From Cellulophaga sp. 20_2_10 (lineage in GTDB: Bacteria > Bacteroidota > Bacteroidia > Flavobacteriales > Flavobacteriaceae): a stretch of 64,000 nucleotides of DNA. The position numbers and the translations under genes were made by a program. This document shows, one piece after another, positions 17,082 to 25,645 of the stretch. The notes below the pieces were generated by a model that had not been told where the DNA came from, did not search any database, and was given only the letters and a program-made list of their open reading frames with translations. Location: the NCBI RefSeq assembly GCF_023476645.1, contig NZ_JAMCOJ010000001.1:434001-498000 (forward strand), written 5' to 3'. Within the stretch, counting starts at the first letter, position 1. The number at the start of each line of letters is the position of its first letter.

Positions 17082-18632
17082 TTACCAGTCTATTGGTCTG
17101 TAATCTTTTAAAAATTTACCACTCCAATGTTTTCCAGTATTAATACCATCTATTAACGGATCCATTACACGTGCTGCACCATCTACAATATCTAAAGGAG
17201 GTTGAAAATCATGTAATTCTGCTTTTCTTTTAGATAATTCTGCTGGATCTTCATCTGTAACCCAACCCGTATCTACAGCATTAATGTAAATTCCATCTTT
17301 AGCTAAACTACCTGCAGCAGTATGTGTAAGCATATTTAAAGCCGCTTTTGCCATATTGGTATGCGGATGCCTGTCTTCTTTAAAGAATCTATGAAATTTA
17401 CCTTCCATAGCAGAAACATTTATAATATGCTTTTTACCTGTATTCTCTTTCTTCATTACTTCAGAAAGTCGGTTACAAAGAACAAACGGTGCAACAGAGT
17501 TTACCAATTGCACTTCTATCATTTCTGTAGTTTCTATTTCTCCAAGTTTTAAACGCCAGCTATTTGTTTTACGTAAATCTACTTGTTGTAAATCTGCATC
17601 TAACTCACCTTCTGGGAAAACCTCTGATGTTTGTAATGAATTGTCAAAACTATATGGTATTTGAGACAACTTAGCAGATGCTCTAATTCCTATTCCTGGT
17701 TCTGGTCCGTGCCAAGTAACTGGCATATTTTTATTTGAAGATGCACCAGAAGTTAAAGTTTTTAGCTCATGCATACAGCCAACGTGGTCTTGCAGTAAAT
17801 CTGCTGCATACTTTGGTAAGTCTGAAATTGGTGTTTCTTCATTAGCCATTAAATGCGTATAAAAACCTGCTGGTCTACGTACTGTTTGCGCTGCATTATT
17901 GATAAGGATATCTAAATTCTCATACTTCTGTTCTATAAAATTACAAAAGATCTCTACACTAGGTATGTGCCTTAAATCTAAACCGTGAATTTTTAAACGA
18001 TGTCCCCATTGTGTAAAATCTTCTTCTTTAGAAAAACGTAAAGCAGAATCTACCGGAAATCTTGTTGTTGCAACTACAGTAGCTCCTGCACGTAATAACA
18101 TTAACGTAATATGGTACCCAATTTTTAATCTAGAACCTGTTATTACAGCAACCTGACCTTTTAATTCTGTTGTTTGAAAACGTTTAGCATAGTTAAAATC
18201 ACCACAACTAGTACACATTTGATCATAAAAATGGTGCAATTTGGTAAACAGATCTTTACAAACGTAGCAGTTTCTTGCCGACTCTAACTCCAGCTCTTTT
18301 TGATTAGATAAATCTGCCTCTGGTAATAATTTAGGAGCAACAAAAACAACTGCTTCACGAGCACTACGTATTCCCGTTTCTTTACGAGCATTACGGTCTC
18401 TAGAGTCTTGTTTACGTTTTTGTGCTTTTTTAGCGTCTTTTTTTCTACGAGAAAACTCTTCCCTACTTGGTCTAGAAAGTTGACCAGCAGCTTTAATTAA
18501 AGTTGTTCTTTTATCTTTAGAAATTTCAAAAATTTCATCTGTATTGGTAATTAAGTGCTCTAAAACAGCGATACACTTATCTATTTCTTCTTGTGATAAT
18601 GCATTGTCTGCATTAGTATTCTCCTCTTTCAT
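17082..18632 (-). CDS. Large SDR family protein with N-terminal zinc finger
   Basis: A 516-residue protein. A basic, lysine/arginine-rich helix (about 55-90) precedes a four-cysteine finger, C122-x2-C125 and C140-x2-C143. The Rossmann domain starts at [15 protein letters not shown] (TGxxxxIG at 165-172); NNAA follows, then SAMEG (S407) and [10 protein letters not shown]. The catalytic lysine is K429, but the tyrosine of the usual YxxxK is a threonine (T425). About 130 residues lie between NNAA and the active site, longer than classical SDRs. Substrate unknown. It begins 3 bases after a DEAD-box helicase gene, so both share a transcript; the basic region and zinc finger could bind nucleic acid. 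Confidence 0.82.
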   Translation of the reverse strand: MKEENTNADNALSQEEIDKCIAVLEHLITNTDEIFEISKDKRTTLIKAAGQLSRPSREEFSRRKKDAKKAQKRKQDSRDRNARKETGIRSAREAVVFVAPKLLPEADLSNQKELELESARNCYVCKDLFTKLHHFYDQMCTSCGDFNYAKRFQTTELKGQVAVITGSRLKIGYHITLMLLRAGATVVATTRFPVDSALRFSKEEDFTQWGHRLKIHGLDLRHIPSVEIFCNFIEQKYENLDILINNAAQTVRRPAGFYTHLMANEETPISDLPKYAADLLQDHVGCMHELKTLTSGASSNKNMPVTWHGPEPGIGIRASAKLSQIPYSFDNSLQTSEVFPEGELDADLQQVDLRKTNSWRLKLGEIETTEMIEVQLVNSVAPFVLCNRLSEVMKKENTGKKHIINVSAMEGKFHRFFKEDRHPHTNMAKAALNMLTHTAAGSLAKDGIYINAVDTGWVTDEDPAELSKRKAELHDFQPPLDIVDGAARVMDPLIDGINTGKHWSGKFLKDYRPIDW

Positions 18633-18635
18633 ACA

Positions 18636-19946
18636 TTAAATAATACTAATTCTAACTTTCTTCTTCTTTAACCTTGTATTGCTTAATTCTTCTACAAGTT
18701 TAGGTGCTATATCTGCAGGTACAGACACAAACGTACAATCTTGTTTTAGCTCTATAACTCCTAATTGATCTTTACTAATCTTTCCTTGCTTAAAAAACAA
18801 ACCTGCAATATCGCCTTTAGATATTTTATCTTTTCTTCCTCCAGAAATAAATAAAGTTGTCCAATAGGGTGGTTTTCTAGTACCCGTTTTGCTAATTTTT
18901 GCTACTGGTACATTTTTTATAAAATCTGGTAGATTCTCTTCTTCCCATTTTAAAATATACGCTGTTCCTTTAGAGTTTACACGTGCAGTTCTTCCGTTTC
19001 TGTGTATAAACTCTTCATTTTTATAGGGCAACTCGTAATGTATAATATATTTCATTTCTGGAATATCTATACCACGGGCAGCCAAATCTGTGGCAATAAT
19101 TACGTCATAGGTTCCGTTTCTAAATTTTAATAAAGAACGTTCTCTATCTTTCTGTTCCATATCGCCATGAAAACAGCCGTGCGTAATATTATTTTTATCT
19201 AAAAATTTACTAACTCCTTTTATACTTTCTCTTAAATTACAAAAGATAATACCTGGACTATTGCCCTCGTGATTAAGTAAATTTAATAGTGTTCTTAGCT
19301 TATCTCTGTTAGGAGAAACCACTGTTTTAATTGCTAATTTATTTGTATTTTCTTTTAAATAATCTATAGTAACAGCCTTATCTAAACGCACAAATTTAGG
19401 TATTGTAACACCTTGCGTTGCAGATGTTAAAATACGTTTATTTAAAGCAGGCAATAGATTAATTATATATTTCATTTCTTCTTCAAAGCCTGTTTCCAAA
19501 GACTTATCAAACTCATCTAAAACTAAAGTTTTAATAAAGTTTGTAGAAAAACGTTCGTTATCAAAATGATCTGCAATTCTACCAGGTGTACCAATTAGTA
19601 TTGCCGGTATATGTTTAAGCTCTATCTTATCTTTAGACATTGCTCTACCTCCGTATACAGCATTTACTTTGTAACCAGACCCCATAGAACGTATAACCTG
19701 TTCTATTTGTATAGCTAACTCTCTAGAAGGCACTAAAATCAAAGCTTGTATTTCTTCTAGCTCTGGATCTAACTTATCTATTAAAGGCAATAAAAACGCT
19801 AAGGTTTTTCCTGTTCCTGTAGGTGATAAAAGTACCGTATTAGTGGTATTTTGTATTACAGAAAGCGCCTCTTCCTGCATTGGGTTTAATTGATGAATAT
19901 TTAACTTCTCTAAAATATCTGCCCTATTCTTAATTATATTTGCCAT
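18636..19946 (-). CDS. DEAD-box RNA helicase, DbpA-like, DEFD variant
   Basis: A 436-residue helicase with motif I SPTGTGKT, motif Ib TPGRIAD, motif II as DEFD in LVLDEFDKS, motif III SAT and motif VI HRNGRTAR. The C-terminal ~75 residues (FISGGRKDKISKGDIAGLFF onward) resemble the RNA-recognition domain of DbpA, which binds a 23S rRNA hairpin. The Q-motif region is short (LNIHQLNPMQEEAL). Likely function: ribosome assembly or RNA remodelling. It lies 15 bases downstream of a second DEAD-box gene and 3 bases upstream of the SDR gene. Confidence 0.9.
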   Translation of the reverse strand: MANIIKNRADILEKLNIHQLNPMQEEALSVIQNTTNTVLLSPTGTGKTLAFLLPLIDKLDPELEEIQALILVPSRELAIQIEQVIRSMGSGYKVNAVYGGRAMSKDKIELKHIPAILIGTPGRIADHFDNERFSTNFIKTLVLDEFDKSLETGFEEEMKYIINLLPALNKRILTSATQGVTIPKFVRLDKAVTIDYLKENTNKLAIKTVVSPNRDKLRTLLNLLNHEGNSPGIIFCNLRESIKGVSKFLDKNNITHGCFHGDMEQKDRERSLLKFRNGTYDVIIATDLAARGIDIPEMKYIIHYELPYKNEEFIHRNGRTARVNSKGTAYILKWEEENLPDFIKNVPVAKISKTGTRKPPYWTTLFISGGRKDKISKGDIAGLFFKQGKISKDQLGVIELKQDCTFVSVPADIAPKLVEELSNTRLKKKKVRISII

Positions 19947-19961
19947 ACTATTCTTGTTCTA

Positions 19962-21299
19962 TTACAACGTAAAGTTTTTGTCTTCTGCTGAAACAGAACC
20001 TATATTTTTAGTTTGTCCTAAATGGTTTGCCAGTATCTTATCTACTAATTCTTCTTTTGTTAAATGATGAAATACAGTGTGTATTTTATCTCTAAACTCT
20101 GTAGGTATAGTATGATTAGGTTTTGTTTTAAAAATCTTTTTAGCCCAAAGCAAACTATTATTTTCTTCTATACTAGCTGCATCTGCTTTTTTAAATTTAG
20201 TAAACTTAAGTCCTAATTCTTTTTCAAAATCTACAATTTCCTTTTCTTCTTCCTTTTGTAAAACGGTTAATGAAAATCCGTTTGCACCTGCCCTAGCCGT
20301 ACGACCACTTCTGTGAACATAGGTCTCATAAACATCTGGCAAGTGATAATTTACAACATAAGATATCTCTTTTACATCTAAGCCACGTGCAGCTAAATCT
20401 GTAGCCACTAGTATTTTTATATGTCCCTCTCTAAACTGCCCCATAATACGGTCACGAATAGGTTGTGTTAAACTACCGTGCAAAGCACCTGAAGAAAATT
20501 TATGAATGGCTAAGTTTTTAGCAAGCTTGTTTACTGCTGCTTTTGTTTTACAAAAAATAATACCTCTTTCACCTTCTCTAGAGTTTAAAAAATGCATTAA
20601 AACATCTAATTTCTCTATTGGCTCTACTACTACGTATTGGTGATCTATAGTTGTATTACCAACGGTCTCCATATTTACACTTACCTGAGTGACGTGTTTA
20701 GATAAGTAATTCTGTACCATTTGTTTAATGGCACCAGGCATTGTTGCTGTAAATAAAATTGTTCTCTTTTCTTTTGGTAAAGCAGCCACAATAGTATCTA
20801 AACCTTCTTTTAAAGAGGTAACCATTTCATCTGCCTCATCTAAAACAAGATATTTAGCATTTTTTATATTGATAGCACTTCGTTTTAATAAATCTATTAA
20901 TCTACCAGGAGTAGCAATTACGATATGCGTATTTTGTGTTAAACGTTCTATTTGTGGTTTTATAGGTGTACCACCGCAAACAGATGCAATAGAAACTTCT
21001 GGCACATATTTACCAAAAGCACTTAAATTGCTATAAATTTGTTGTCCTAATTCTCTTGTAGGAACAACAATTACAGCTTGTATATTGTTATTTTCTGTAT
21101 CAATTAATTGTATAAGTGGCAAACCAAAAGCGGCTGTTTTACCAGTTCCTGTTTTTGCAAGACCAACAAAATCTTTGTTAGACTCTAATAAAACAGGTAT
21201 AGATTTAATTTGTATTTCAGTGGGAGTAGTAATCTCTAATTCGGCTAAACTTTTTTGAAGAGGTGCATTTACACCCAGTTTAGAAAACTTTTTTGACAT
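19962..21299 (-). CDS. DEAD-box RNA helicase
   Basis: A 445-residue helicase from ATG at 21299 (MSKKFSKLGVNAPLQ). Motifs: Q region TPTEIQIKSIP, motif I AKTGTGKT, motif II DEAD in VLDEADEMV, motif III SAT, motif VI HRSGRTAR. The C-terminal extension of about 80 residues is lysine-rich and includes KIHTVFHHLTKEELVDKIL. The frame could extend to a GTG at 21314, but that codon lies at the end of the -7 element. Lead gene of the minus-strand unit DEAD-DEAD-SDR. General role in RNA unwinding, often cold-related. Confidence 0.93.
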   Translation of the reverse strand: MSKKFSKLGVNAPLQKSLAELEITTPTEIQIKSIPVLLESNKDFVGLAKTGTGKTAAFGLPLIQLIDTENNNIQAVIVVPTRELGQQIYSNLSAFGKYVPEVSIASVCGGTPIKPQIERLTQNTHIVIATPGRLIDLLKRSAINIKNAKYLVLDEADEMVTSLKEGLDTIVAALPKEKRTILFTATMPGAIKQMVQNYLSKHVTQVSVNMETVGNTTIDHQYVVVEPIEKLDVLMHFLNSREGERGIIFCKTKAAVNKLAKNLAIHKFSSGALHGSLTQPIRDRIMGQFREGHIKILVATDLAARGLDVKEISYVVNYHLPDVYETYVHRSGRTARAGANGFSLTVLQKEEEKEIVDFEKELGLKFTKFKKADAASIEENNSLLWAKKIFKTKPNHTIPTEFRDKIHTVFHHLTKEELVDKILANHLGQTKNIGSVSAEDKNFTL

Positions 21300-21313
21300 A
21301 ATATAATTTTGCA

Positions 21314-21321
21314 CAAAGATA
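21314..21321 (-). promoter_or_regulatory. -7 element of the helicase-SDR operon
   Basis: On the minus strand TATCTTTG, a full TAnnTTTG match, ends 14 bases before the ATG at 21299. It decides the start of the helicase gene. Confidence 0.65.
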
Positions 21322-21377
21322 GGTACTCTTTTTACTAGAATACAGAAAAAAGTAGCCTATCTATTTAGATATCATCT

Positions 21378-21385
21378 TACATTTG
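21378..21385 (+). promoter_or_regulatory. -7 element of rlmF
   Basis: TACATTTG matches TAnnTTTG and lies 15 bases before the GTG start at 21401. Confidence 0.6.
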
Positions 21386-21400
21386 TAAAAAATAGTTATA

Positions 21401-22258
21401 GTGCATCCAAAAAACTTACATAATACGCCGTATCAATTTAAAGAATTAATAGAAAAATATCCTGATTTAGAAGCGTTTGTTTTTACGAATAAATACGGAA
21501 ATAAGACTATAGATTTTGCGAATCAACCAGCAGTTATAGCACTTAATAAGGCTTTATTAAAGTTGCATTATAACATTAGCTCTTGGAGTATTCCAGAAAA
21601 CTACCTCTCTGCTCCTATTCCAGGGCGCGTAGATTACATACATTATATAGCAGATGTACTTGCCAAAGAAAACATACAACAACCTATTAAGGGTTTAGAT
21701 ATTGGCGTTGGTGCAAATTGTATTTACCCAATTTTAGGCAGTCAAATCTACAATTGGCAAATGGTGGGTTCAGATATTAACGAAACTGCTGTAGCATCTG
21801 CCAAGCACAATGTAGTTACTAACTCTAATTTAGTTGATAAAATTGATATTAGACATCAGAAAAATAATGCCCACATTTTCTCTGGAATAATTAAACCGAA
21901 TGAAAAGTTTCATTTTACAATGTGTAATCCGCCTTTTCACGCATCAGAAGAAGAAGCTACAAAAGGTACATTGCGCAAGCTTAAAAATCTTGGCAAAAGA
22001 AAGAATGAGCTGGAACTTAATTTTGGGGGTATGGCAAATGAACTTTGGTGCAATGGCGGTGAAGCGCTATTTTTAAAGAGGTTAATAAAAGAAAGCGTAC
22101 TGTTTAAAAATGAAGTTACATTTTTTACTAGCCTAGTTTCTAAAAGTGAAAACTTACCTAAACTAGAAAAACAGTTAACAAAATTAAAAGCTACCCATTT
22201 TACAATACCAATGGAACAGGGTAATAAAAAAAGTAGAATATTAGTATGGAGATTTTAA
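21401..22258 (+). CDS. rlmF: 23S rRNA (adenine-1618-N6) methyltransferase RlmF
   Basis: A 285-residue protein starting at GTG with MHPKNLHNTPYQF, the conserved RlmF N-terminus. The SAM-binding motif GLDIGVGANCIYPILG and the adenine N6-methylase motif NPPF in MCNPPFHAS are present. It methylates A1618 of 23S rRNA with S-adenosylmethionine in the cytoplasm. Length matches the family. It is divergent from the helicase operon and sits about 70 bases before mutS2. Confidence 0.94.
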   Translation: MHPKNLHNTPYQFKELIEKYPDLEAFVFTNKYGNKTIDFANQPAVIALNKALLKLHYNISSWSIPENYLSAPIPGRVDYIHYIADVLAKENIQQPIKGLDIGVGANCIYPILGSQIYNWQMVGSDINETAVASAKHNVVTNSNLVDKIDIRHQKNNAHIFSGIIKPNEKFHFTMCNPPFHASEEEATKGTLRKLKNLGKRKNELELNFGGMANELWCNGGEALFLKRLIKESVLFKNEVTFFTSLVSKSENLPKLEKQLTKLKATHFTIPMEQGNKKSRILVWRF

Positions 22259-22303
22259 TGGTTTTAAAGAGAGTCTCAAATTTCTAGTTTCATCACTTAT
22301 CTT

Positions 22304-22311
22304 TACCTTTG
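22304..22311 (+). promoter_or_regulatory. -7 element of mutS2
   Basis: TACCTTTG, a TAnnTTTG match, 19 bases before the mutS2 ATG. Confidence 0.6.
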
Positions 22312-22330
22312 CAAGGCTTAAAATTATAGA

Positions 22331-24502
22331 ATGCTTAAAATTAACACTAAAACACTTCAAGACCTAGAATTTAATACCGTATTAGAGCACATTAACATGC
22401 GCTGTAGCACCGAACTAGGTAAGGAATTAGCTTTAGAAATAGTACCCTTTAGTAGTAAAGAAGAGATTCTAGAACATTTAGGTAAAACAAGTGAGTACGT
22501 AGCATCTTACGTCAACGAAAATCGCATCCCTAATCACGGTTTTGATAGTATTACCAAAGAACTGTACTTATTAAAAATAGAAAATGCCACCTTAGAAATT
22601 GGTGGGTTTAAAAAAATAGGTACTATTTGTAGCACTATTGTTGTACACACAAAATTCTTTAAAAAATTTAAAGAATATTACCCGCTACTTTTTGCAAGTG
22701 CAGAAACATTAAATGTACTTCCAGAAATTCCAAATGCAATAGATGCTGTTGTAGATAAATTTGGAGAAGTAAAAGATAAGGCTTCTAATAAGTTATATGA
22801 TATCCGTAGAGAAATTAATTCCGTAAAAGGCAAAATTAATGGTAGCTTTTTATCTGCTTTAAACTCTTACAACTCTGCCGATTATTTAGATGAAATAAGA
22901 GAGTCTGTTGTTGAAAACAGACGCGTTTTAGCAGTAAAAGCCATGTACCGTAAAAAGGTAAAAGGCGCTGTTATGGGTGCTTCTAAAACTGGTAGTATTG
23001 TTTATATAGAGCCTGAAGCAACATTACGCCATAGTAGAGAATTAAACAATTTAGAGTTTGATGAAAAGGAAGAAGTAAATCGTATTTTAAAAGAATTAAC
23101 GGCTGCTATTAGACCTTTTGATTATATTTTAGCAACTTACCAAGAGTATTTAGCACAAATAGATATTACTGCTGCCAAAGCTAAATACGCCCAAGACACC
23201 AAGTCTCTTTTGCCTAAAATTAGCGAGGAAAGAGAAATGTACTTGCGAGATGCTTACCACCCACTTTTGTATTTAACCAATACAAGAAAAAATGAAAAAA
23301 CGTGGCCACAAACAATAGAGCTAAAAAAAGATAACAGAATTATAGTTATTTCTGGTCCTAATGCTGGTGGTAAAAGTATTACTCTAAAAACTATTGGTCT
23401 ACTTCAGGTCATGTTACAAAGCGGAATGTTAATTCCGGTTCATGAGCGCAGTACTGTTTGTTTGTTTGAAAAAATATTGACAGATATAGGCGATAATCAA
23501 TCTATAGAAAACCATTTAAGCACTTATAGTTATCGACTTAAAAATATGAACAGCTTTTTAAAAAAGTGTAACGACAGAACACTCTTTTTAATTGATGAAT
23601 TTGGTACAGGTAGCGATCCAGAACTTGGTGGTGCTTTAGCCGAAGCCTTTTTAGAAGTTTTTTATGAGCGTGGAGCTTATGGTGTAATTACTACACATTA
23701 CGCCAATTTAAAAATGCTTGCAAACGAATTACCACACGCTACAAACGCCAATATGTTGTTTGATGCAAAAAGCTTAGAGCCTACTTTTAAATTAATGTTA
23801 GGGCAAGCAGGTAGTTCTTTTACATTTGAAGTTGCTCAAAAAAACGGAATTCCTTATAGCTTAATCAATAAGGCTAAGAAAAAGATTGAACATGGTAAAG
23901 TTCGTTTTGATGCCACCATTGCTAAAATGCAAAAAGAGCGCAGTAAAATGGAAAAGACAGGTTCTAGACTACAGGAAGAAGAAACAAAAGCTAGAGAAGA
24001 GTCTAGACGCCTAGAGGAGCTAAATAGTAAAGTAAAATCTAAACTAGAAAACTACCAAGAATTGTACGATCATAACCAACGTATGATTTACTTAGGTAAT
24101 AAGGTTAATGATGCTGCGGAGAAGTATTTTCAGGATAATAAAAAAAAGATAGTAATATCTGAGTTACTACGACTTGTAGAAACTGAAAATAGCAAAAGAA
24201 AAAAGAAAACGGTTAAAGAGGTTAAAGCACAAAAGGTTAAAAAGAAGCAAGTAGAAGAAGAGGTTGCTAAAAAGGTTGAAGTTATACGTGAAAAGAAAAA
24301 AGAAGAAAAGAAAAAGGGTATTGTAAAAGAAAATCTTAAGCCTAAGTACACCTTTAAAATTGGCGACAGAGTACGTTTAATAGGTGGTAAAGCTGTTGGT
24401 AGTATAGATACCTTAGAAAAGAAAAAAGCCATTGTAAATTATGGTTTATTTACAACTAACGTAGATGTAGAAAAATTAGAGTTGGTACAGGCTAAAAAAT
24501 AA
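22331..24502 (+). CDS. mutS2: MutS2-like ATPase without Smr domain
   Basis: A 723-residue MutS2. The N-terminal core (about 1-320) leads to Walker A SGPNAGGKS (341-349) and Walker B FLIDEFGTGSDP, then a long coiled coil (about 510-670) rich in lysine and glutamate, and a C-terminal small beta domain (FKIGDRVRLIGG to the end). The C-terminal Smr nuclease domain of the longer bacterial MutS2 proteins is absent; the protein ends 50 residues after FKIGD. MutS2 is linked to suppression of recombination and rescue of collided ribosomes. Without Smr the nuclease step would be missing or supplied in trans. Confidence 0.88.
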   Translation: MLKINTKTLQDLEFNTVLEHINMRCSTELGKELALEIVPFSSKEEILEHLGKTSEYVASYVNENRIPNHGFDSITKELYLLKIENATLEIGGFKKIGTICSTIVVHTKFFKKFKEYYPLLFASAETLNVLPEIPNAIDAVVDKFGEVKDKASNKLYDIRREINSVKGKINGSFLSALNSYNSADYLDEIRESVVENRRVLAVKAMYRKKVKGAVMGASKTGSIVYIEPEATLRHSRELNNLEFDEKEEVNRILKELTAAIRPFDYILATYQEYLAQIDITAAKAKYAQDTKSLLPKISEEREMYLRDAYHPLLYLTNTRKNEKTWPQTIELKKDNRIIVISGPNAGGKSITLKTIGLLQVMLQSGMLIPVHERSTVCLFEKILTDIGDNQSIENHLSTYSYRLKNMNSFLKKCNDRTLFLIDEFGTGSDPELGGALAEAFLEVFYERGAYGVITTHYANLKMLANELPHATNANMLFDAKSLEPTFKLMLGQAGSSFTFEVAQKNGIPYSLINKAKKKIEHGKVRFDATIAKMQKERSKMEKTGSRLQEEETKAREESRRLEELNSKVKSKLENYQELYDHNQRMIYLGNKVNDAAEKYFQDNKKKIVISELLRLVETENSKRKKKTVKEVKAQKVKKKQVEEEVAKKVEVIREKKKEEKKKGIVKENLKPKYTFKIGDRVRLIGGKAVGSIDTLEKKKAIVNYGLFTTNVDVEKLELVQAKK

Positions 24503-24546
24503 ACAGCCAGCATCAAGTATATAAAGTTTTAAAAAAAAACAACTTG

Positions 24547-24563
24547 AGAGGCCGACTGTTCCC
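24547..24563 (+). repeat. Direct repeat copy 1 (AGAGGCCGACTGTTCCC)
   Basis: Matches 15 of 17 bases with the copy at 24932-24948, with similar A-rich sequence before both. It may be the remains of a duplicated gene end. Confidence 0.55.
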
Positions 24564-24676
24564 CAACTCTTAAAACTTAGTCAATAAAAAATATTTTGAC
24601 TAAATGTATTTTATTTTGATAATTACTATTTAAAAGCTAAACTATATTTTTATCTTATTAAGACAAAATAACAACC

Positions 24677-24693
24677 ATAGACAAAATATGGAC
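24677..24693 (+). repeat. 17-base motif copy 1 (ATAGACAAAATATGGAC)
   Basis: Shares ATAGACAAA and ATGGAC with copies at 27678 and 27823. All three lie in non-coding DNA around the cytolysin-like gene. Confidence 0.55.
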
Positions 24694-24931
24694 ACCTAAA
24701 AATTAGCTAAAAAAAAGTAAGTATTTCACTTTAATTTTACAGCGTTAAAACTTACGCCCAAATATATACGCAGAAGGATTGAAAAAAGTTGTTAAAAACT
24801 TTAACTTTTATTCAACTTACTGAATTGCAGTAAATTATTTTTAATAAAAAATTGAAATGCTTAGTTATTGTCCATGCTTTAAGGAAAAAATAACAGTTGA
24901 CATATTGCAGTAGAAACTAAAAAACTACATT

Positions 24932-24948
24932 AGAGGTCAACTGTTCCC
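24932..24948 (+). repeat. Direct repeat copy 2 (AGAGGTCAACTGTTCCC)
   Basis: Second copy of the repeat at 24547, 385 bases further on and just past the 3' end of the lipoprotein pseudogene. Confidence 0.55.
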
Positions 24949-24969
24949 ACATTTTAATAAATTATTCTA

Positions 24970-25554
24970 TTATTCCTTTAAAACTACCGTTGGTAAGTAA
25001 AATTCCTGTTCCGTACCATTAGGATCGTAAAAACCTGTAGCTTTACCAACAAATTTTAAGTTTAATACTTTTTTATTTTCACCTAAAACTTGTGTTGTAA
25101 TTACACTAATTACTTTTGCACTCTTATCTTGATTTTAACAAAAAATGCATTAATATTCTAATATAGCAGCCTTTATAAAAGTTATTAATTTCTTTATCTA
25201 AAGATTTATAACTCTAGTAATGTCCTTTTTTAATGTCTACTATATGTAATAAATTACGCCCTACATTAGCTCTACTAAAATGTAAGCCAAATATAATTTG
25301 TTCCCGTTTTCTAGAGTAGCATTATAATAAGCTTCTCTTACAAAATTTATTTTATTATTAAGGTTTTGTGACTAACTAGAATTTTTTTGAGCAACTACTA
25401 CTTTACTTGGTTTTGATGTATAATTATTATCCGAATTAAGTTTTTACATTGTAAAGTTTAATTCGTCTTTGGATTGCAACACAATGCTATCCTCTTGATT
25501 AGGACAAGAGATAACTAATGTAAACACCACTAACAGTCATTTTACCTTTTTCAT
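24970..25554 (-). pseudogene. Decayed lipoprotein gene
   Basis: Read on the minus strand from the ATG at 25554, the sequence gives MKKVK, stop, LLVVFTLVISCPNQED, a lipoprotein signal with lipobox VISC. It continues as recognisable protein with stops after FTM and NSS, then shifts frame near KLYLAYI (IFGLHFSRANVGRNLLHIVD in the new frame). The last 53 codons are intact (SAKVISVITTQVLGENKKV to LPTVVLKE) and end in TAA at 24970. At least three in-frame stops and one or more shifts make it non-functional. The family is unknown. Same strand as, and downstream of, the cytolysin-like gene. Confidence 0.75.
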
Positions 25555-25645
25555 AATATCTTAATTTAAATAAGCATAAGTAGGTTACTAAATTTCAAAG
25601 AAAGAAACAGTAGCAGAGCATTACTTTTCTAATTGTTTCTTTTAA

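Larger units (their letters stand above)
24503..24969. other. Non-coding stretch with short repeats
   Basis: No open frame of interest was seen in these 467 bases. They hold one copy of the ATAGACAAA motif (24677-24693), an inverted partial copy (GTCCATGCTTT, 24870-24880), and two copies of an AGAGGCCGACTGTTCCC-like repeat. It lies between convergent mutS2 and a pseudogene, where an ordinary terminator would be enough. Confidence 0.6.

Noticed and set aside
24503-25645. Possible mobile element or CRISPR in the long non-coding region
   Set aside because: No transposase, no terminal inverted repeats and no regularly spaced repeats. The repeats seen are few and the rest is a decayed lipoprotein gene.
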